Below the pieces are notes generated by a model, which did not search any database, was not told where the DNA came from, and worked only from the letters and a program-made list of their open reading frames with translations. Positions 48,413 through 57,730 of a DNA stretch of 64,000 nt are shown one piece after another (the stretch's first letter is position 1; each line of letters starts with the position of its first letter). The position numbers were made by a program, and so were the translations under genes. Source of the DNA: Clostridia bacterium (lineage in GTDB: Bacteria > Bacillota > Clostridia > Oscillospirales > Acutalibacteraceae); contig JAFTWE010000001.1 in the NCBI GenBank assembly GCA_017465465.1, positions 51,460-115,459 of the forward strand, in the 5' to 3' direction.

Positions 48413-50857
48413 CTAAATTAAAGTCTGTGAATTCATATCAATGTAAACAGTAACATCGCTGAAAGAATTTTTCTTTAAAAAAGATATCAGTAAATCCCCC
48501 AAATCCTTTCTGAAACGGGTACTGTTTTTGCATTTTAAAATAAGTCTGTGTCTGTATTTATTGCTGATTTTGGACACCCTTGCAGGCATAGGACCAAGAG
48601 CAATAAGATTATGGGCAGAAAGTGAGGACTTCACCATTTCGAAAAAGCTCTGCGAAGCTGCCCTTATCTTTGCTTCATTTGTGCCAACAAAGCCGATTAA
48701 GCATAAATCGCAAAACGGCGGATAAATCAGCATTTTTCGCATTTCAATTTCTTCATTATAGAAGCTGTCATAATCCTGCTCGGCGGCAAGACGAATCACT
48801 TCATTTTCGGGGTTAATTGTCTGTATGATTGCCGTGCCCTCATACTGACCTCTGCCTGAGCGGCCGACCACCTGAGTGATTAAATCAAATGTGCGCTCCT
48901 GAGAACGGAAATCATCGCTGAAAAGCTGACTGTCGGCTGAAATTACACCAACCAGGGTTACATTTTCAAAGTCAAGCCCTTTAGCCACCATCTGAGTGCC
49001 GAGCATAATATCATACTCGTGATTTGCAAATGCCTTTAGCTTTTCTTCGTGAGAAAAGCGTGACATTGTGGTATCGGCATCCATTCTCAGTACCCTTGCT
49101 CCAGGGAGCAGATTTTCAAGCTCCTCCTGAATTTTTTGAGTGCCAAAGCCTGAATATCGCATATCGTTACTGCCGCACTCAGGGCATTTTGTGGTAAAAG
49201 GAACTGAGTAACCGCAGTAATGGCACATCAATCTGCCGTTAGCGTGATGATATGTCATTGAAATACTGCACGACGGGCAGGTCACAACCTCACCACAGCT
49301 TTTGCAGGCAACAAAGGTATTGAAGCCTCGCCTGTTCATCAATAAAATTGACTGGCGCTTGTTTTGGAGGTTTTCCTTAAGGGCATCTGCCAAATCGTGG
49401 CTAAGACCCATAGAATCATCAAGCCCGTTTAAGAGCATATCAACAACCTTAACCTTCGGAAGCTGAGCCTGAGCATAGCGCTTTGAAAGGCGGTTGAGCT
49501 GATATTTTCCGCTTTTGGCAAGTGCATAGGTTTCAATAGAAGGCGTTGCCGAAGCAAGCACAAGAACAGCTTTGTTTTTAACACACCTGAAGCGGGCAAC
49601 ATCCTTGGCATTGTAGCGCGGAGTCTGCTCAGATTTGTAGGTATGCTCCTGCTCCTCATCAATAATAATAAGACCGATATTTTCAACAGGGGCAAAAACT
49701 GCGCTTCGGGTGCCGATAACGATTTTAGCCTCTTTGTTTTTAACTCTCTTCCATTCATCGGCACGCTGACCGACTGAAAGGGCGGAGTGAAAAACAGCAA
49801 TTTCCTTGCCGTAACGCTTGTGAAAAAGATTGAGCGTCTGAGGGGTCAGGGAAATTTCGGGCACCATAACAATAACGGTTTTGCCTTTTTTGATTATTTC
49901 ATCAATAAGGCGAAGGTATACGCTGGTTTTGCCCGAGCCCGTTACACCAAAAAGAAGTGAAGCACCGCCCTTGCCCTCATTATAAAGAGAAAGGACATTT
50001 TCGTAAGCATTTTGCTGCTCTTCGGTTAAAACAATTTCTTTCGGGGCTTCGGGAGAAGCAATATCTTCATAAGGATTTCTGCTGATTTCATTGTCATAGT
50101 AACTAACAAGGCCCTTTCTTTCAAGGGCAGACACCACCGCAGGGGTGAAGCCTGTGAAATAGCAGATTTCTTTGATTGAAGCTGTGCCTACATCCTGCAA
50201 GAGATGAAGCACCTCTTTTTGCTTTGCCGAAAGCTTTAATTCACCGTCAACAGCCCTCTCGCCGTCTTCAGTCAGGCGCACCATACGGACTGTTTTATCG
50301 CCAAGTCGGCGGACAGCCTCGTTGTTGGTGCAAAGCCAGCCTTTTTTCAGCATCCGTTCAAGAATACCGCTGTCATTTTTATAGCCGTATTTTGAAAGGA
50401 TTTTGGCGCCCTCTTTATACTCGTTTGACTTTTGTAAAAAGGAATAAATTTCCTTTTCGTCAGCGGTCATGGAAGAAGTGTCGGCATCGGGAACGGCTGT
50501 GTAGGTAACAACGGTTTTATGAGTTACACCTACGGGCAAAACAGCTTTATACGCTTCAAACAGCGTACAGAAGGTTCTGTCTTTAAGCCAGAGCACCAGC
50601 TCCAGCATTTCACCGTTAATAAGCGGAGCTTCATCAATAAGCTTTAAAACACACTTCAGTCCCTTTGCAGAGTCAACCTCTGTTTTGCTCACAATAAAGC
50701 CCTGCCTGCCCTTGTTGCCAGCCCCGAAAGGCACCATAACCCTGCAACCGGGAACAGCTTTTTCGGCAAATTCGGCGGGGAGCAGGTATGTATATTCTAT
50801 ATCAAAATGATACGCCGTATTTTCAACAGCAACGGTTACAGCCGTTTTAGAAGACAT
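48413..50857 (-). CDS. priA: Primosomal replication restart helicase PriA
   Basis: An 814-residue 3'-5' helicase that reloads the replisome at stalled forks. N-terminal 3'-DNA-binding and winged-helix domains (about 1-270), Walker A GVTGSGKTS (about 306-314), Walker B DEEQEH (about 399), eight zinc-binding cysteines in CKSCGEVVTCPSC..CHYCGY..CPECGS (about 525-565), motifs V/VI near QVVGRSGRGQ. Slightly longer than E. coli PriA. Confidence 0.96.
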   Translation of the reverse strand: MSSKTAVTVAVENTAYHFDIEYTYLLPAEFAEKAVPGCRVMVPFGAGNKGRQGFIVSKTEVDSAKGLKCVLKLIDEAPLINGEMLELVLWLKDRTFCTLFEAYKAVLPVGVTHKTVVTYTAVPDADTSSMTADEKEIYSFLQKSNEYKEGAKILSKYGYKNDSGILERMLKKGWLCTNNEAVRRLGDKTVRMVRLTEDGERAVDGELKLSAKQKEVLHLLQDVGTASIKEICYFTGFTPAVVSALERKGLVSYYDNEISRNPYEDIASPEAPKEIVLTEEQQNAYENVLSLYNEGKGGASLLFGVTGSGKTSVYLRLIDEIIKKGKTVIVMVPEISLTPQTLNLFHKRYGKEIAVFHSALSVGQRADEWKRVKNKEAKIVIGTRSAVFAPVENIGLIIIDEEQEHTYKSEQTPRYNAKDVARFRCVKNKAVLVLASATPSIETYALAKSGKYQLNRLSKRYAQAQLPKVKVVDMLLNGLDDSMGLSHDLADALKENLQNKRQSILLMNRRGFNTFVACKSCGEVVTCPSCSISMTYHHANGRLMCHYCGYSVPFTTKCPECGSNDMRYSGFGTQKIQEELENLLPGARVLRMDADTTMSRFSHEEKLKAFANHEYDIMLGTQMVAKGLDFENVTLVGVISADSQLFSDDFRSQERTFDLITQVVGRSGRGQYEGTAIIQTINPENEVIRLAAEQDYDSFYNEEIEMRKMLIYPPFCDLCLIGFVGTNEAKIRAASQSFFEMVKSSLSAHNLIALGPMPARVSKISNKYRHRLILKCKNSTRFRKDLGDLLISFLKKNSFSDVTVYIDMNSQTLI

Positions 50858-50890
50858 ACCGCACCTCCCTGAATTATGTAAGTAGTTTTA

Positions 50891-51124
50891 TTAAAGATTT
50901 CTGATTTCTTCAGGCTCTACGATTTCGTATTCGCCCTTTACGATTTCATCAATAGCGATGCTTACAGGCTTTTCTGTAAGGATAATCTTATTTTCTTCAG
51001 CTTCTTCTGAAATTTCTCTTGCTCTTTTAGCAGTTGCTCTTACCAATGAGTAACGGCTGATGTGACCTGAAAGAACTTCCTTCAAATCGGGGTTGAATTT
51101 TAAATCTCTGTCCTGTGTAAACAT
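50891..51124 (-). CDS. rpoZ: RNA polymerase omega subunit
   Basis: A 77-residue omega subunit: the YSLVRATAKRAREISEEAEE helix (about 25-44) is the beta'-binding segment and the C-terminus is acidic. Between gmk and priA, as in most Clostridia. It stabilises RNA polymerase assembly. Confidence 0.92.
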   Translation of the reverse strand: MFTQDRDLKFNPDLKEVLSGHISRYSLVRATAKRAREISEEAEENKIILTEKPVSIAIDEIVKGEYEIVEPEEIRNL

Positions 51125-51145
51125 GATTATATCTCCTTTAAATTA

Positions 51146-51721
51146 TTATTTTTTTAACTGCAAGGCTCTGATTACGGCTGTTAAATCATCAACAGCGTCC
51201 TCAAGCCTGTCATTTATTATGTGATAATCATAATTGGGGCTGTATGCAAGCTCGTCCTGTGCGATATTGAGCCTGCGAAGAATATCTTCGTCAGTTTCTG
51301 TTCCTCTTTCGCGAAGGCGTTTTTCAAGAATTTCAAGGCTTGGCGGCACAATAAAAGCACCGATTGAATGAGGATAAATCTGCTTGATTTGTTCCGCACC
51401 CTGAACCTCAATTTTTAAAATAACAATATCACCGTTTTTCAGGTGTTCATCTACATAGGATTTAGGTGTGCCGTAATAATTGACACCGTATCTTGCATAT
51501 TCAAGAAAAAAGTTCTGCTCAATGAGCTTTTCAAACTCATCAACCGAAACAAATTTATAGTCAACACCGTCAACCTCTCCGTCACGGGGAGCACGGGTGG
51601 TGTATGAAACGGATTTCCACACACCGGGGACCTTTTTCTTAAGGTATTCTATAAGAACTGAATCCTTACCTGCACCTGCAGGGCCTGAAAAGACTAATAA
51701 TGTTCCGTCAGACACCGTCAT
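51146..51721 (-). CDS. gmk: Guanylate kinase
   Basis: A 191-residue kinase converting GMP to GDP. P-loop [10 protein letters not shown] (about 12-21), guanine-binding [17 protein letters not shown] (about 35-51), and lid [22 protein letters not shown] 51721 is preferred over in-frame TTG 51736; its start overlaps the remA 3' end by 14 nt. Confidence 0.96.
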   Translation of the reverse strand: MTVSDGTLLVFSGPAGAGKDSVLIEYLKKKVPGVWKSVSYTTRAPRDGEVDGVDYKFVSVDEFEKLIEQNFFLEYARYGVNYYGTPKSYVDEHLKNGDIVILKIEVQGAEQIKQIYPHSIGAFIVPPSLEILEKRLRERGTETDEDILRRLNIAQDELAYSPNYDYHIINDRLEDAVDDLTAVIRALQLKK

Positions 51722-51968
51722 TTCCCTCCCCCACAAGCTCGCCTACACGGTTAGCAAGTGTTTCTGTCTGCAGATAAGAAAGGATAATCTGGTCGCAGTC
51801 GGTGATTACAACTGCCCTTGTCTTTCTGCCGTGGGTGGCATCAATAAGCCTGCCCTTTTCTCTGTAATCCTGAATCAGGCGCTTAATCGGTGCTGAATCG
51901 GGGTTTACTATAGCTGTCATTCTTTCGGCATTAAACATACTGCCGAAGCCGATATTAACAAGTTTCAT
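51708..51968 (-). CDS. remA: Extracellular matrix regulatory protein RemA (DUF370)
   Basis: An 86-residue DNA-binding regulator. [18 protein letters not shown] (about 4-21), [13 protein letters not shown] (about 43-55) match RemA, which in Bacillus forms rings on DNA and activates matrix and osmoprotection genes. Located between yicC and gmk as in Bacillus. Confidence 0.93.
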   Translation of the reverse strand: MKLVNIGFGSMFNAERMTAIVNPDSAPIKRLIQDYREKGRLIDATHGRKTRAVVITDCDQIILSYLQTETLANRVGELVGEGNDGV

Positions 51969-51980
51969 ACGACCTCCAAC

Positions 51981-52859
51981 TTACTCTATATTCTGCACCT
52001 GTTCGCGGATTTTTTCAATTTCAGACTTGATATCAAGCACGCGTCTTGCAATTTCAACATCCTGAGCCTTTGAGCCGATTGTGTTAGCCTCACGGTTCAT
52101 TTCCTGAACAAGGAAGTCCATCTTTCTGCCGATAGCCTCTTCACAGTCAAGGAAGGTGCGAAGCTGGTCGATATGAGAACGAAGTCTTACAGTTTCTTCC
52201 GCAACGGCAATTTTGTCGGCATAAATTGCGGCCTCAGTTAAAAGACGCTGTTCTTCAACATGGGTGTCACCCAAAACATCTCTCATTCTTGCAAGGAGCT
52301 TTTCGTTATATTCTTTAACCGTTTCAGGTGAACGCTTTTCTATAAAAGCAACATTTTCAAGAATAAAATCAGCTCTTGAAGAAATGTCGTTCTTCATTTT
52401 TTCACCCTCAACAGCTCTCATATTGATAAAGCTGTCAACAGCCTCCTCTGCGGTAGCCTTAACAGCCGCCCAGATTTTTTCTTCATCAGCCTCTTCACGG
52501 CGGACAAGAAGAACATCCTGAAATCTGCCTAAAGAAGAAGCGTTGATGCCGTTGTCAATTCCGTAACGCTCTGAAAGCTCATTGAAAGCGTCAACATATC
52601 CCTTTGCAAGAGAATGGTTTACTTCAACAACAACATTATCATCCTCAAGATTTTCAACCTGAATGTAGCATTCAATTTTACCTCTGGCTACCTTAGACTG
52701 AACAAAAGATTTCATTTTTTCATCAAGGAAACCGTAAATTCTCGGGTATCTTGAAGAAAATTCAAAATATCTGTGGTTTACACTTTTTATTTCAACAGTT
52801 ACATTAAGAGAGTCAATGCTTTTATTGGCTCTGCCGTAACCGGTCATACTCTTTATCAT
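51981..52859 (-). CDS. yicC: YicC-family endoribonuclease
   Basis: A 292-residue protein with the YicC N-domain (MTGYGRA at about 4-10, EIKSVNHRYFEFSSRYP at about 22-38) and C-terminal DUF1732 (GRKMDFLVQEMNREANTIGSK, segments at about 255-275). YicC-type proteins are RNases that act on small RNAs in E. coli. ATG 52859 has AAAGGA 9 nt upstream; GTG 52877 overlaps this site. Confidence 0.92.
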   Translation of the reverse strand: MIKSMTGYGRANKSIDSLNVTVEIKSVNHRYFEFSSRYPRIYGFLDEKMKSFVQSKVARGKIECYIQVENLEDDNVVVEVNHSLAKGYVDAFNELSERYGIDNGINASSLGRFQDVLLVRREEADEEKIWAAVKATAEEAVDSFINMRAVEGEKMKNDISSRADFILENVAFIEKRSPETVKEYNEKLLARMRDVLGDTHVEEQRLLTEAAIYADKIAVAEETVRLRSHIDQLRTFLDCEEAIGRKMDFLVQEMNREANTIGSKAQDVEIARRVLDIKSEIEKIREQVQNIE

Positions 52860-52877
52860 TTTCGCTGTTCCTTTCAC

Positions 52878-53237
52878 TTAATGTTTGCAACAATGGCCTG
52901 CCAACAAAAACGGAATTTCACCTGAAAGCCTGTCCCCGTTTTTTTCAAAGCCTAACATTTTGGCAACCTCAACGGCTTCATCTGCAGAGTAATAAGCTAT
53001 GTAAGCATTTCTGTTGGCACCGTAATTTAGAGAGCTTCTTATAAGCCCCTCCTGAGTTTCAGGGTCTTTATCAAAAACGGAAACCTCGATTATTTCCATA
53101 GTATATCCGTCAAGATAAAACACTGAAAGACCGCATTCTTTTCCGCTTTCATCATAGCCGATATAGCCCAGGGCACGGTCATCGTTTTTATATTTTTCGG
53201 GAAGTTCTTTATTTGTTTTGGGTTTAAAGGTTAACAT
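52878..53237 (-). CDS. Hypothetical protein with GNAT-like fold
   Basis: A 119-residue cytoplasmic protein. Strand and helix pattern (YIGYDESGKECGLSVFYLDG, then IIEVSVFDKD, then LIRSSLNYGANRNAYIAYY) resembles a small or partial GNAT acetyltransferase, but the acetyl-CoA loop is not convincing. C-terminus ends in HCCKH, possibly a metal site. It sits in the housekeeping operon between rluB and yicC, 9 nt after rluB. Confidence 0.6.
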   Translation of the reverse strand: MLTFKPKTNKELPEKYKNDDRALGYIGYDESGKECGLSVFYLDGYTMEIIEVSVFDKDPETQEGLIRSSLNYGANRNAYIAYYSADEAVEVAKMLGFEKNGDRLSGEIPFLLAGHCCKH

Positions 53238-53246
53238 AGCTTCTCC

Positions 53247-53990
53247 TTATTTCTTAGCGGTTTTCATACCTGATGAAACCATAAGCTTATGAACTTCATC
53301 ATCTGTGAGGTTACGCCATTTACCCTGCTGAAGCATACCTAATTTTATTGAACCGATTGCAGTTCTCTTAAGCCTTGCAACCTCAAGCCCCATAGCTTCG
53401 CACATCTTTCTTATCTGGCGGTTTCTGCCCTCGTGAAGTATCATTTCAAGCACAACTCTGCCCTCTTCTTTTTGAATAATGCGGGCATCTGCAGGGGCAG
53501 TCATTTTGCCGTCAATTTCAATACCTGTGCTGAATTTCACGAGCATATCTTCGGTAACCTGAGGGCGGACCGTAACTCTGTAGGTTTTGGGAACGTGCTT
53601 TGATGGGTGAGTCATTGCGTTGGCAAAGGCTCCGTCATTTGTTAAAAGAAGCATACCCTCGGAATCCTTGTCTAATCTGCCCACGGGGTAAACCCTTGCG
53701 CCAACATCTTCAACAAGCTGAGCCACACACTTTCTGCCGCGCTCATCCTCCATAGTGGTTATAAAGCCTCTCGGCTTATGAAGCATTACATAATACAGTT
53801 TTTTAGAAAAGACAACCTTTTTACCGTTGACGGTAACTGTATCCTTTTTGGGATTGATTTTATCACCAAGCTGTGCAGGTCTGCCGTTTACCTTAACCTT
53901 GCCGTTAAGAATAAGCTCCTCTGCCTTGCGGCGTGAGGCTATTGCACACTGGGAAAGGAATTTTTGAAGCCTGATTCTACCATCAGTCAT
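53247..53990 (-). CDS. rluB: RluB-family 23S rRNA pseudouridine synthase
   Basis: A 247-residue enzyme with an N-terminal S4 RNA-binding domain (about 5-50, RLQKFLSQCAIASRRKAEELI) and the RsuA/RluB catalytic core with aspartate in GRLDKDSEGMLLLTNDG (about 101-117) and EGRNRQIRKM (about 193-202). Typically modifies U2605 in 23S rRNA. Its start overlaps the dacF stop by 4 nt. Confidence 0.92.
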   Translation of the reverse strand: MTDGRIRLQKFLSQCAIASRRKAEELILNGKVKVNGRPAQLGDKINPKKDTVTVNGKKVVFSKKLYYVMLHKPRGFITTMEDERGRKCVAQLVEDVGARVYPVGRLDKDSEGMLLLTNDGAFANAMTHPSKHVPKTYRVTVRPQVTEDMLVKFSTGIEIDGKMTAPADARIIQKEEGRVVLEMILHEGRNRQIRKMCEAMGLEVARLKRTAIGSIKLGMLQQGKWRNLTDDEVHKLMVSSGMKTAKK

Positions 53991-55123
53991 TGGAATTTCT
54001 CCTTAAAATAGTTTTTTATTCGGGTGAAAAGCGACTGCTTTTCTTTTTTATTTTCTGTTTTTTGCAAAGTGACATCTTCATTAGCTGTTACAGGTGAAGC
54101 TGCAATAACTTCATCACCCTGGAACCACCTTACCTGCCCCACTACCTGCCCTTTTTTAACAGGAGCATATAAAAAGTGCTCAGATAAAAACACACTTTTA
54201 ACATCGTCTGTTTTGCCCACGGCCAAAGCCTTTTCACAACTGAGTGAAACGCTGTTACTTATTCCGCCCACAACAGGAAGAGTTAAACCGTCAGCAGAAA
54301 AAGCACATTCAAAGCTTTGGGTCACAGAAAAGCCGTAATCAAGCATTTCACGGTGGTCCTGCCAATCATCAGGAGCATTGAGTGTAACCGCAACAAGGGT
54401 AACTCCGCCACGCTGTGCGCAGGAAACAAGACATCGTCCGCTTTTTTTGGTAAAGCCGGTTTTGATGCCTACTGCACCGTCATAGCTTGAAAGCAGACGG
54501 TTATGATTGGTAAGTGTTCTGCGGTAGGGAGGATTTCCGTAATACACCGCGGCACTTTTTTGAGAGCAGATATAAAGAAACTCGGTATTTTTAACGGCTT
54601 CACAGCCGAGCAAAGCCATATCGTAAGCCGTGGAATAATGATTTTGGTCATCAAGGCCTGACGGAGTTACGAAATTGGTATTTTTCATACCGATTTTTTT
54701 GGCACGGTTATTCATCATCAAAGCAAAATTTTCCACACTTCCGCCCAAGGCGATTGCCGTAACATTGGCGGCATCATTGCCCGATTGAAGAAGCATACCG
54801 TAAGCTAATCCCTCCAAAGTAACAGTATCCCCGGGGAGAAGCCCCATTGAAGTTCCTTCTATGCCAAGCATAGATGAAGTTACTTTAATTTTTCGGTTTG
54901 GGGTATATTCTTCAATGGCTAAAAGCGAGGTCATAATTTTGGTTGTGCTGGCCATTGAGTGCTTTTCATAAGCGTTTTTTTCATAAATCAGCTCACCCGT
55001 CTGCACACACATAAGTGCGGCACACTCAGCGCTGATTTGCGGCGTTTCAAGCGCATTAACATTAAAGCAAAAAGCACTAAACGCCATTATGACAGCTAAA
55101 ACAAATGACAATAACCGTTTCAT
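53987..55123 (-). CDS. dacF: D-alanyl-D-alanine carboxypeptidase (DacF-type PBP)
   Basis: A 378-residue exported class C PBP. Signal peptide (about 1-24), active-site STTK (about 58-61, in HSMASTTKIMTS), SGN (about 114-116), KTG (about 216-218, in GIKTGFTKKSG), and a C-terminal amphipathic anchor helix after a PBP5 C-domain. It trims the terminal D-Ala of stem peptides. The neighbouring ytfJ and scpAB order is typical for the sporulation gene dacF. Confidence 0.93.
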   Translation of the reverse strand: MKRLLSFVLAVIMAFSAFCFNVNALETPQISAECAALMCVQTGELIYEKNAYEKHSMASTTKIMTSLLAIEEYTPNRKIKVTSSMLGIEGTSMGLLPGDTVTLEGLAYGMLLQSGNDAANVTAIALGGSVENFALMMNNRAKKIGMKNTNFVTPSGLDDQNHYSTAYDMALLGCEAVKNTEFLYICSQKSAAVYYGNPPYRRTLTNHNRLLSSYDGAVGIKTGFTKKSGRCLVSCAQRGGVTLVAVTLNAPDDWQDHREMLDYGFSVTQSFECAFSADGLTLPVVGGISNSVSLSCEKALAVGKTDDVKSVFLSEHFLYAPVKKGQVVGQVRWFQGDEVIAASPVTANEDVTLQKTENKKEKQSLFTRIKNYFKEKFQ

Positions 55124-55166
55124 TCAATCATCACCCGTACATTATATGCACAGGCTATGACAAAAA

Positions 55167-55598
55167 TCAGTTGTTCTGCTCAAAAACAGAGTTATCTTCA
55201 ATTACTTCTGTAGGGGCATCCTTTTTGCCCTTAAGCTTGTCTACAACCTCGGTAAGCTTGTCTACAAGGTCGGGAATCATACCCACAACTCTTTCAACAG
55301 AAGCATCGGGACCCTCTGAAATATATTTGATTGAAACATTGCCGTTATTGATAACAAGGAAAGCCACGGGAGTGAGGGTTACACCTGCTCCGCCGCCACC
55401 GCCGAAAAGGTCTTTAGATGACTTTGTGGGGAAATCTGTTCCGCCTGAAGCAAAGCCGTAGGTTACCTTTGAAACAGGAATAACCTTAATGCCGTTACCT
55501 GCATCAATAGGGTCACCGATGATTGTGCGGGAGTCAACCATATCCTTGATTTTTTCAATAGTAGTACCTAAGATACCTGCTGCTGACTGTTCTTTCAT
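55167..55598 (-). CDS. ytfJ: Spore protein GerW/YtfJ
   Basis: A 143-residue sporulation protein of the YtfJ family, with SRTIIGDPIDAGNGIKVIPVSKV (segments at about 22-45), the glycine run FGGGGGAGVTLTPVAFLVI (about 65-83) and an acidic tail. In Bacillus it is in the spore core and affects germination. Between DUF2953 and dacF as in most spore-forming Clostridia. Confidence 0.93.
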   Translation of the reverse strand: MKEQSAAGILGTTIEKIKDMVDSRTIIGDPIDAGNGIKVIPVSKVTYGFASGGTDFPTKSSKDLFGGGGGAGVTLTPVAFLVINNGNVSIKYISEGPDASVERVVGMIPDLVDKLTEVVDKLKGKKDAPTEVIEDNSVFEQNN

Positions 55599-56365
55599 TA
55601 TATAGTTCCACCTTTCTTAGCTGAAGCCTCAGCCTCAGCGGTTGATTGATTATTATTATCGGTTCCCTGAGGAGCCGTGTTATCCGTTTTTTCTGTTTTT
55701 GGTTGATTTTTGGCATTTGAAATAAACACCTTAATAAGCTCAACCAGAAGCTTGATACCCATTACCAATGCCGCACCGATAAGCTTTGAGGGAATAACTG
55801 CAAGGTGAAGAGAAAAAGCACCTTCGGTTTTACCCCCGAGGAAATCGGGCTGAACCTTAACTGAGCAATTTTTAGAATGAACAATACTTAAAATATAGCC
55901 CATTGCAGGGTAAACAGCACTGCACATTTTACCGTAGCTGATTGCGGCATCTGCACTGTTACCGCCGCCTACATTGATACGAAGCCACAATCGGCGGATA
56001 TAAAAGCTTCTTCCGATACCTTTTAAACCTGAACCAAGCTTTTTGGCTATGTTTGAAATAAGCTCTAAAATTCCCGTAACACCTTGGTTGTTATAGAAGG
56101 TTTTGATGAAATTTTCTTTAGGCTCGGCGGGTGTCTGCGGCTCTTCGGCCGGCTTTTCCTCCGCAGGCTTTTCTTCTTTGGGTTTCTTTTCTTTCTTCGG
56201 TTTTTTCTTTTTCTTGTCTGCAGGCGGATAAATGTAAAACTTCACAAAAAGCCAACGCACAGCAAGCACGAAGCTTTCTTTATATTCGGCGTAAACATTC
56301 ACAGGTAACGACAGTATCACCAGCAAAAACAAAAGTATACCGAGAATAATATATAAAGCTAACAT
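55598..56365 (-). CDS. DUF2953 membrane-associated protein
   Basis: A 255-residue protein: N-terminal membrane helix (about 2-22), then a long charged KKKKPKKEKKPKEEK and proline/glutamate-rich linker (about 52-85), then the DUF2953 domain (about 95-215) and another hydrophobic segment. YtfI in Bacillus is a relative next to ytfJ. Function unknown, sporulation-linked by position. Overlaps ytfJ by 1 nt. Confidence 0.85.
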   Translation of the reverse strand: MLALYIILGILLFLLVILSLPVNVYAEYKESFVLAVRWLFVKFYIYPPADKKKKKPKKEKKPKEEKPAEEKPAEEPQTPAEPKENFIKTFYNNQGVTGILELISNIAKKLGSGLKGIGRSFYIRRLWLRINVGGGNSADAAISYGKMCSAVYPAMGYILSIVHSKNCSVKVQPDFLGGKTEGAFSLHLAVIPSKLIGAALVMGIKLLVELIKVFISNAKNQPKTEKTDNTAPQGTDNNNQSTAEAEASAKKGGTI

Positions 56366-56395
56366 TCAATCACCTCCTGATAAATTTAAACTGAT

Positions 56396-56971
56396 TTATT
56401 CGCTTTTTTCTTCGCTTTCTCCTGCTAAGTCGAGGGAGAGCTGGTCGGGTAACTCTTGCTTTTCCGGTAAATCCTCATGCTCCGGCAAGTCGGGTAATTC
56501 GTCGAGAGAAGTTACGCTGAAGCATTTTAAAAATTCGGGTGTTGTGCCGTAAAGAAGGGGTCTTCCCGGCAAATCAAGTCTGCCCTTTTCTTCTACAAGA
56601 CCCTTCTGACAAAGGGTTGAAATAACGCCTGAGCAATCCACACCTCTCACCTGCTCAATAAAAGACTTTGTAACAGGCTGATTATATGCCACAACTGCAA
56701 GCACCTCAAAAGCGGCTGTTGAAAGCGGTGAATTCTTTTTAATTTCAAGCACTGCTCTGATTTTATCGGCATACTCGGAACGGGTGCAAAGCTGGAACTG
56801 ATTGTCCATACGCACAAGGCAGATTCCGCTGCCTCTTTCATCAAGCGATGCTCCGAGATTCATAAGCAGATTTTCCGCATATTCGGGCTCGATTTCAAGA
56901 GCCTCTGCTATGCGCTCATATTCAATAGGCTCGCCCGAAGCAAAAAGTATTGCTTCAACCGCCGCCTGCAT
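56396..56971 (-). CDS. scpB: Chromosome segregation and condensation protein ScpB
   Basis: A 191-residue winged-helix protein: MQAAVEAILFASGEPI at the start, then the second wHTH with KNSPLSTAAFEVLAVVAYNQPVTK in pieces and RGVDCSGVISTL. ScpB dimerises and binds ScpA in the Smc condensin. ATG 56971 is chosen, with AAGG 8 nt upstream, just after the scpA stop; the earlier in-frame starts lie inside scpA. Acidic proline-rich C-terminal tail is longer than usual. Confidence 0.93.
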   Translation of the reverse strand: MQAAVEAILFASGEPIEYERIAEALEIEPEYAENLLMNLGASLDERGSGICLVRMDNQFQLCTRSEYADKIRAVLEIKKNSPLSTAAFEVLAVVAYNQPVTKSFIEQVRGVDCSGVISTLCQKGLVEEKGRLDLPGRPLLYGTTPEFLKCFSVTSLDELPDLPEHEDLPEKQELPDQLSLDLAGESEEKSE

Positions 56972-56975
56972 CTCG

Positions 56976-57719
56976 TCAACCTTCAAAATAATCCTCTCCA
57001 ATTTCATAATCAGGGTCATCGGCAATCATTTCAATTTCCATTTCATTGCCCTCACCCGAAACGGCAATTTTTTTATCCTTAGTCAATGACAGCAACGCAA
57101 GGAAGGTTGCCACCATTTCGGAACGGGAATCTGCCGTTTCAAAAAACTCCGTGAATTTCTGCTTTTTCTTTTTAAAAAGTCGGGTCATTATGTATTTAAC
57201 CCTTGCCGCAATAGGAACAATTTTGTGAGCAACAATTCCTGAAAATGCTTCAATAGGCGGAGGCAGGTTTCTTTTACCTCTGCCGACAGCCGAAAGATAC
57301 GCTCTGAAAAGCTCCAACGGCTCGTGAAGCCTCTTATATTTCATATCGGGCGGAATCTTCTCAGGCGCTCTTGCAATATGCTCCAAATCAACCTGCTCGC
57401 TTAATTTTTTAGCCATAATCTGGCAGTCGCGGTATTCCGAAAGCTCACCCTGAAGCTCTTCCTTAAGTGCCTGTGCCTCCTCCTCGTGAACGGGAAGAAG
57501 TGACACGGTTTTGATATAAACCAATCGTGCCGCCATTTCAATAAATTCACTGGCAACACCCATATCCGCCTCCTGCATCATACGGACATACTCAAGGTAT
57601 TGCTCCACAAGCTGAAGAATCGGGATATCGTTTATATCAATTTTATGCTTACTTATAAGGTGCAAAAGCAGGTCCATAGGGCCTTCAAACACCTCTAATT
57701 TGTAGGATAAAGTTTCCAT
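56976..57719 (-). CDS. scpA: Chromosome segregation and condensation protein ScpA
   Basis: A 247-residue kleisin. The N-terminus reads YKLEVFEGPMDLLLHLISKHKIDINDIPI (segments, about 6-34) and binds the Smc neck; the C-terminal wHTH (about 170-230) binds the Smc head. Part of the Smc-ScpAB condensin. Confidence 0.95.
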   Translation of the reverse strand: METLSYKLEVFEGPMDLLLHLISKHKIDINDIPILQLVEQYLEYVRMMQEADMGVASEFIEMAARLVYIKTVSLLPVHEEEAQALKEELQGELSEYRDCQIMAKKLSEQVDLEHIARAPEKIPPDMKYKRLHEPLELFRAYLSAVGRGKRNLPPPIEAFSGIVAHKIVPIAARVKYIMTRLFKKKKQKFTEFFETADSRSEMVATFLALLSLTKDKKIAVSGEGNEMEIEMIADDPDYEIGEDYFEG

Positions 57720-57730
57720 AAAATACTCCG

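Noticed and set aside
55598..55661. Low-complexity and proline/lysine-rich runs in DUF2953 as a repeat element
   Set aside because: They are the protein's charged linker and C-terminal tail, coded in frame with normal codons.
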